A stretch of 64,000 nt of DNA, taken from positions 39,452,420 to 39,516,419 of the forward strand of contig CM073321.1 of NCBI GenBank assembly GCA_037043015.1, written 5' to 3'. The position numbers were made by a program, and so were the translations under genes. Below the pieces are notes generated by a model that worked only from the letters and a program-made list of their open reading frames with translations, was not told the origin of the DNA and did not search any database. The stretch is from Bryum argenteum. Its lineage: Eukaryota; Streptophyta; Bryopsida; Bryales; Bryaceae. Shown in pieces: positions 58,850 through 64,000 of this stretch; within the stretch, counting starts at the first letter, position 1; the number at the start of each line of letters is the position of its first letter.

Positions 58850-59517
58850 TCAAGAAATGAATAGAAAATATATAATTATAATATGGTAGAACTCCTCATG
58901 TATAAGAGGCGCTACGGCGCTACCGATGCGATACGAGAACTTAAACAATACTATATCCCTACCACGAGATGAAGGTGAATCGGACCTCTGGTCACACTGA
59001 TGTGCTTCGATATGGATGAATCTAAGCATTGTATTGCGGTAACGCTGACGTCGGCTATGTGAACGAACCTCAGATGGTGCACGAATGAAATCTTGTGTTA
59101 TATGCTCGGCATATGAAGGTAACATGAACGAAGTAGGAGGACTAAGGCAGACATTGGCATTGCGCTTCAATCAATCTGCGAATTCTATTATTCTAAACAA
59201 GAAAACAAAATCATTATGAGAATTGCAATAAATACTCCTAATATAAGGATTTTTGGAAAACAATTGTAAGGCCTACCGTAGTATATGCGTCGAGACTTCT
59301 TCTTTGTTGGCGCCGCATCTTCATCCGAATCAGAGTCCGTAGTGGAATCTTCACGCTCCTGAGGTTCCAATAACGCGGCAGAGTAAGACTTCAAAACCGT
59401 ATCAAAGATTTCCTCGTCCGGCTCTAACACAATGAGATGTCGATTCGAGCATTGGCAAGCAATGACGAAAGTACCTACAGTTTGGTATACAAAAATTAGA
59501 TCGTGGAATTTAAACAT
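58850..59517 (-). pseudogene. Methyltransferase-like gene E, last two exons
   Basis: On the minus strand, after the acceptor CAAACTGTAG: GTFVIACQCSNRHLIVLEPD and EEIFDTVLKSYSAALLEP, the motif-I-like strand with its acidic ligand, then an acidic and basic linker (SDSDEDAAPTKKKSRR) and a donor near 59279. The last exon has LPSYAEHITQDFIRAPSEV and FIHIEAHQCDQ, the family's C-terminal signature, with one frame change before it. Everything upstream was lost or displaced; a hAT element begins at 59583. Confidence 0.65.
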
Positions 59518-59589
59518 TCTTGGAAAGCAAAGAACACGAAAGATAATGAACTTGTACTACGACTCCAGTCGCAAACAATATCCAGGGTT

Positions 59590-60040
59590 GTCAGGACGAC
59601 CGGACCAGGGGGCGACCAGTCGACCATGGTCCGGTCGTCCTCAGCCCCTAGGACCTGTCGGTGACATAACGGGTTTTTTATAATTTACCTGGGGTAAATT
59701 ACCATCCGACAGGTGGCCGACCGCACCCCCGTCCAGCCGATCGCACCTCCGTCCGACCGTTTGACCGGCCGACCGCACCCCCGTCCGACTCTTCGACCGG
59801 CCGACCGGTGCCGGGACCGACGTTCCCTAGGCCGACCGGTGTGCGGACCGGCGAGGTCGGCCGCCGACCGGGGTGACGACCGGCGAGGTCGGCCGCCGAC
59901 CGCTGTGGCGACCGGCGAGGTCGGCTGCCGACCGCTGTGGCGACCGCCGAGGTCGGCTGCCAACCGCTGTGGCGACCGGCGAGGTCGGCCGCCGACCGCT
60001 GTGGCGACCGGCGAGGTCGGCCGGCTACGAAGGCCCGACC
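59590..60040. repeat. GC-rich subterminal repeats of hAT copy 4
   Basis: At 59850-60020 a unit of about 36 bp (GACCGGCGAGGTCGGCCGCC) repeats about five times and contains the palindrome GGTCGGC N GCCGACC. A likely transposase-binding region by analogy with other hAT elements. Confidence 0.65.
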
Positions 60041-60305
60041 ACTTGAATTTCAACGGTAAAAAATCAAATTTCAACGGTCAAATTCAAGGTTGAAGGTATA
60101 TAAGAGAAGAGACACAAGGCCTCATTTCACTTCCGAATTGTGAATGCGATCCAACGTCTCTGAGCTGCATAACTTTATGTTATGTGTCTGTTGCTTGGTA
60201 CGTATTGAGTTCGGAAGTGCAGAGTTCGTTTACGAACTCTTGACATTTTTTTTTCTACATATCTACTACCACGTTTGATCATTTTGAGGTGTCCTACCTA
60301 TCAGA

Positions 60306-63205
60306 ATGGCCAACAAATCATCCTCACCTTGGTTCACTGATGTTCATAAGATACAAGGCCAACCTACTACGACCCCAACGGTCCAATGCAATCTCTGTCA
60401 TAAGGTTATGAGCAAGAGGCTAGAACGGCAGCTCAGTCACCTTGGTTATGAAGGCAAGCGTGGGGTCCGCCTTAATACAATTACGCTTTGTCCAAAATTG
60501 AACACCCGAGTGATGGATTTATTTCGAAGATGTGAGGGGCGGTTCCCTCCACATAATGGAGAAATGAGCGGTGCACATTCAATACCATCGTCATCAGAAG
60601 TTCCCAATGTTGGCACGCCAAGGTCCATTGGTGGAGACTCTTGCGTGGGATCTTCTCAAGCTACCCCTTCGATTCCATCAACACCTTTAGTTGGATCAAT
60701 CTCCGCCGTTCCTAACTTCGCGGGACAAGTGAGGGTTGGTGGGCATATCAAGAGGACGATGAAACAATCTGTGATTGAAGATGGTTTTGCTGAAGCGGAT
60801 AGGCGGGAACTAGACATACTTTGGGCAAAGTTTTTCTATGAAGCAAACGTACCGTTTGCTGTAGCACGGAATCCGATCTTCAAGGAAGCCGTAATGAAAA
60901 CTGCGTCTTTCCGAAAACCATATGTCCCTCCTTCTTACCATGACATTCGGACAAAGTTGTTGGGACAAGTAAAAAGTGATCTAGAAGGAAAACTAGATAG
61001 TAGACTCAAGGAGAGCCTTCGGAAGTTCGGGGAACTTTAGCCATGGATGGATGGTCATCTTGTGAGTAGTCGCCCTCTTGTGAATGCAATGCTAGTGACT
61101 CCTGCTGGAGAGCTTTTTCTTGGCGCCGTCGATACTACTGGCAAAGAAAAGACAGCAATGTATATGGCCTCTATCATGGTCAAGTTCATCAAACAAGTTG
61201 GCCCCGAGAACGTTGTCCAAGTCTGCACGGACAACGCTTCTGTAATGATTAATGCCTCTCGATTAGTCGTTGAGGATTATCCCCATATATTCATTCAGGG
61301 ATGCGCCACGCATGCGATGGATTTGTCGTTGGAAGATTGGGGAAAGGCGTCATGGGTGAAAGAAACTTTGGAGAAGGCCAAGGGCTTGGTCAAGTTCATT
61401 AAAAATCGTCAAATGCCTTTAGCCGTGTTTCGTAAACACGAGACAAGGTTTAGCCTATTGATGCCTGGGAAAACAAGATTTGCGTGCAATTTTATAATGA
61501 TAGATCGCTTATTGCAGGTTCGCGATTCTTTGGAGCAAAATGTTGTAGATCCCTAGTGGTTGTCATATGCCTCGAAGAAGTCTCTATCAGCTAGAGATAA
61601 ATTACTAGAGTCCCGCAACGTAAGAAAAGTGGTTTTGGATGACGGTTTCTGGAAACGTTGTACAAACTTCCGAGATATGGTGGCCCCAGAAGTGTATGCT
61701 CTTCGGGAATTCGACGGCAAGGAGCCTTGTACGGGCAAGGCTTTGCATATCGTTTGTCAGCTCGAGAAGCATGTACTGACGCTATCTACAGAACCATTTT
61801 CTCTCCCGACGGATTTAGCGGACATTGCGAAGGAGAACTTTTACGCAAGGAAAAAGATGATGACAACAGATCTGCTCTGTGCTGGTGCACTTTTGAATCC
61901 TTATTTACTACATGACAAAGAGTTAGCAGATGATATTGAGGTCTGGCATGGGTGCAGGCGTGTTCTAAAAACTCTATGTGCTCCGGGCACTTATCATGAT
62001 GTGGCGAATGAATATATGGCATTTCGAATGAGGAGTGCACCATTTCATGAGATGTTGGATCCTATTGAGTCGAAATGTTCTCCCTTTGTTTGGTGGGAAA
62101 TTGAAGGGTTTGTTGGAAAACTCCTTGCTCCGATTGCAAAGCGAATCCTAGCTCAAACGGTGTCATCGTCAGCGTGCGAACGCAATTGGAGCAGTTACTC
62201 TTTCGTTCACGATAGGAAGCGGAATCGATTGCTACGGAAAGGGTCGATGACTTGGTCTTTGTATACACCAACTCAAAGTTACTTGCAAACGCAAAGTTAA
62301 CGGATGAGAAGAGGTGGTACTTGGAGAACTTGGATGTAGAGGATCGTGACGTACGTGACTCCGAGGATGAAGAAACCCCCCATAACTCAATTGATGAAGG
62401 CTTTTCGGATCACGTTTTAAAGGACCTAGAAGATGACCTCAATAGCATCCCCGCTATGAGCTTGCAAGATGCTTTGAACGTCCCGAACACCACGTATGAC
62501 TTTGTTGACGATGAAGCTGAGGCGGATGATCCAGATGAATTGTTGCCCCTAGCTCATTTACCACGGTTTCAAAAGGATACCGACAAAGTCACTTGTGATA
62601 ATACCCCTCGTACCGGACTAACTCCAAATACGGACGAGAATGTTGTTTAGAATGTGAAAATCGTGGGGGATGATATTCATGGCCGTACAGTAACGTTTGA
62701 TCCAATAACGAGAAATATGACGTCCGCCACTACGGACGAACCAGCGTTGCCTGCTGTTGCCTCTCGGTCTCTATTTCAAAAATGTGATTTAGAGGTCCCT
62801 ACAGTGATGGAGAAATCTTCCAAACGTTTGGTGTCACTTTCAAATCAAGTGCGACCCGAACCAAGACGTACCAATTCCGGCGGAATCTCTAGTGACTCGG
62901 ATGTACCGCTTCTTCAATTGGGATACAAGAACCTTCCAGGAGGTTCAGGGCTACGGAAGAAGGAGCCTCCAAGAGTTATGACGAAACGTAAAGCTCCAAT
63001 GCTTTCGTTTCTTCATGATAAACCGAAGAATCCCCTTGATGCCATTGAGAATGCGGGAAAATTCAAGATCATTCATTCGGGAAGTCACAAACGAAGAATC
63101 AAACAAGAAGTTAGTAGTGATTTCGAAGATGACCCTACGGGATCTAGCGGAGCTGAAGTCAAAGGAGACAGCGATTACGCAATTCCCACCGATGTGGATG
63201 AATAG
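60306..63205 (+). pseudogene. hAT transposase, copy 4, nearly full length
   Basis: Start ATG at 60306 (MANKSSSPWFTDVHKIQGQP). It has a BED-like finger (VQCNLCHKVMSKR...LSHLGYE...LCPKL), the first Asp in MDGH/MDGW context (about 61050), FLGAVDTTGKEKTAMY, the second Asp in QVCTDNASVM (about 61225), and FSLLMPGKTRFACNF. The dimerisation block is VWWEIEGFVGKLLAPIAKRI and SSSACERNWSSYS (about 62090-62200). The acidic/basic tail ends with KGDSDYAIPTDVDE. Disruptions: frame changes near 61036, 61065 and 62240, and stops at 61556 and 62648. It keeps the segment lost in copy 1. With so few breaks it is the youngest hAT copy here. Confidence 0.85.
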
Positions 63206-63480
63206 AAATTAATTACATGCTCAGACACGTAGTAGAGGTCTAGCATACTTCGTGTATGTTTCGGGTAGTATAGCTCGTGAAACTTTATTACCAAACAGTT
63301 GATGTGTTCGTACTTTATTTTGTCTGAAAATGTCGGTGAATAGTCAACAAAAGACTATTACATCATAAGAAATAAAAAACTTCATTACAAAAACCATGCA
63401 TTACAAATCCAAAATGGTATGCGACTCTATTCCGGGAACTATAACCGTTCTAAACCGTCTACGCTTCTATTGGATTTCTA

Positions 63481-64000
63481 TTACATCGCAACTGAATGCT
63501 CTTCTGTATCAATCGTATGTGCTATACTACGAGTCCGGGGTCTTTGGCTTGGTCTAGCAATCCTACCGCCCTCATCGTATTCTTGCTCCACTGCAGCAAT
63601 TTCTCTGTTGTTGCCCGACATCCAACTCTCGTCGCTCTCATTGCCATCATCCCTTTTCCGTTTCTTGGGTGGGTTAGCATTTTTGGAACGGAAGATTTTC
63701 ATGGCCTCCTCGATTTGTCCCACCACATCCTTTACAAAGGAGTCCTCTGCCGTGATAGACACCAATAACTCCGGCTTGGGGTCCTTGATCATTGTCGTCC
63801 AATGAGTAATGATGTTCTTAATGCGCCACTCAAATTTCTCTACCGCCTCCCAGAAAGTACAGTCTGCGTCTTTGAAAGATTCCTCCTTCGTTGAAATCCG
63901 TAAGTGTGCGGCCTCTTCCAATTTCGCTAGGACTAAAACCCTTCCAATCGGGCTATCATCGTACTTCTTGTACTCCTCTTCATACTCAATGTCACTTGTT
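63481..64000 (-). CDS. RING-gene relative of hAT copy 4 (C-terminal part)
   Basis: The open frame from the window edge encodes EEYKKYDDSPIGRVLVLAKL, EEAAHLRISTKEESFKDADC, a helical middle and a PPKKRKRDDGNESDESW nuclear-localisation-like stretch, ending EIAAVEQEYDEGGRIARPSQ and RPRTRSIAHTIDTEEHSVAM. It aligns with 500-979 of copy 1 along its length and shows no break inside the window. The RING itself would lie beyond 64000. It converges on the transposase, with about 275 bp between the stop codons. Confidence 0.7.
   Translation of the reverse strand, partial: TSDIEYEEEYKKYDDSPIGRVLVLAKLEEAAHLRISTKEESFKDADCTFWEAVEKFEWRIKNIITHWTTMIKDPKPELLVSITAEDSFVKDVVGQIEEAMKIFRSKNANPPKKRKRDDGNESDESWMSGNNREIAAVEQEYDEGGRIARPSQRPRTRSIAHTIDTEEHSVAM

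Larger units (their letters stand above)
59583..64000 (+). mobile_element. hAT transposon, copy 4 (right end off window)
   Basis: Left end CAGGGTTGTCAGGACG at 59583. Order: GC-rich subterminal block, transposase (plus), convergent RING-gene relative (minus, 63481 onward). It mirrors copy 1. Confidence 0.75.

Noticed and set aside
59713-60093. 126-codon frame through GC-rich repeats
   Set aside because: It lies across hAT subterminal repeats and is low-complexity on both strands.

Overview
The window looks like the repeat-rich nuclear DNA of a streptophyte, that is, a plant or a charophyte-grade alga. Evidence for this: spliceosomal introns with GTAAGT/CAG borders, BED-type hAT transposons, a Ty3/gypsy chromovirus with a chromodomain, and a plant-type TTTAGGG telomere-like motif. 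I think of Chara-like algae, but the species is inference. I see no clear housekeeping gene. Nearly everything is mobile or mobile-derived, and most reading frames are damaged.

Layout. 1-4565: a hAT transposon with a minus-strand transposase and a convergent RING-finger gene, inserted into a Tc1/mariner relic (4566-5063). 6495-6847 and 30309-32335: one satellite with a period of about 120 bp, split by a 23.46-kb element at 6848-30308. That element has 16-bp perfect terminal inverted repeats (AACACGTAATTCATTA) and a 4-bp target duplication (CTCA). It carries, from left to right: a DUF7869-like presumed transposase (minus strand); an array of 30-bp units each holding a 21-nt palindrome (interrupted by a 3.4-kb LTR-like insertion); a GC-rich spacer; a 5-kb AT-rich core; an inverted GC-rich spacer; the same array inverted; a multi-exon gene joining a ParB-like domain to a beta-class DNA-methyltransferase-like domain; and a degenerate FCP1/SCP-like HAD phosphatase gene.

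32336-42700: two tandem copies (B, C) of a second family with the same ParB-like/methyltransferase-like architecture. Partial copies D (55187-57530) and E (58085-59580) lie tail to tail. Copies B, C and E, and in part D, share a 3' module with a tRNA-like sequence, a GATGAYGTCAGCCCTAAT motif and a GCTCACCGCTCTACGCTC-type end. 43493-53887: a third hAT copy with a gypsy fossil in the transposase tail and a 1.45-kb insertion in the RING gene. 59583-64000: a fourth hAT-type element with both convergent genes, running off the window.

Main idea: the 23.5-kb element looks like a self-contained giant DNA transposon with a presumed transposase, an AT-rich core between inverted palindromic arrays, and a ParB-like/methyltransferase-like protein. 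The same 21-nt palindrome recurs in introns and exons of that protein gene, so a site/binder relation resembling parS/ParB is a testable guess. It is inference, not shown.
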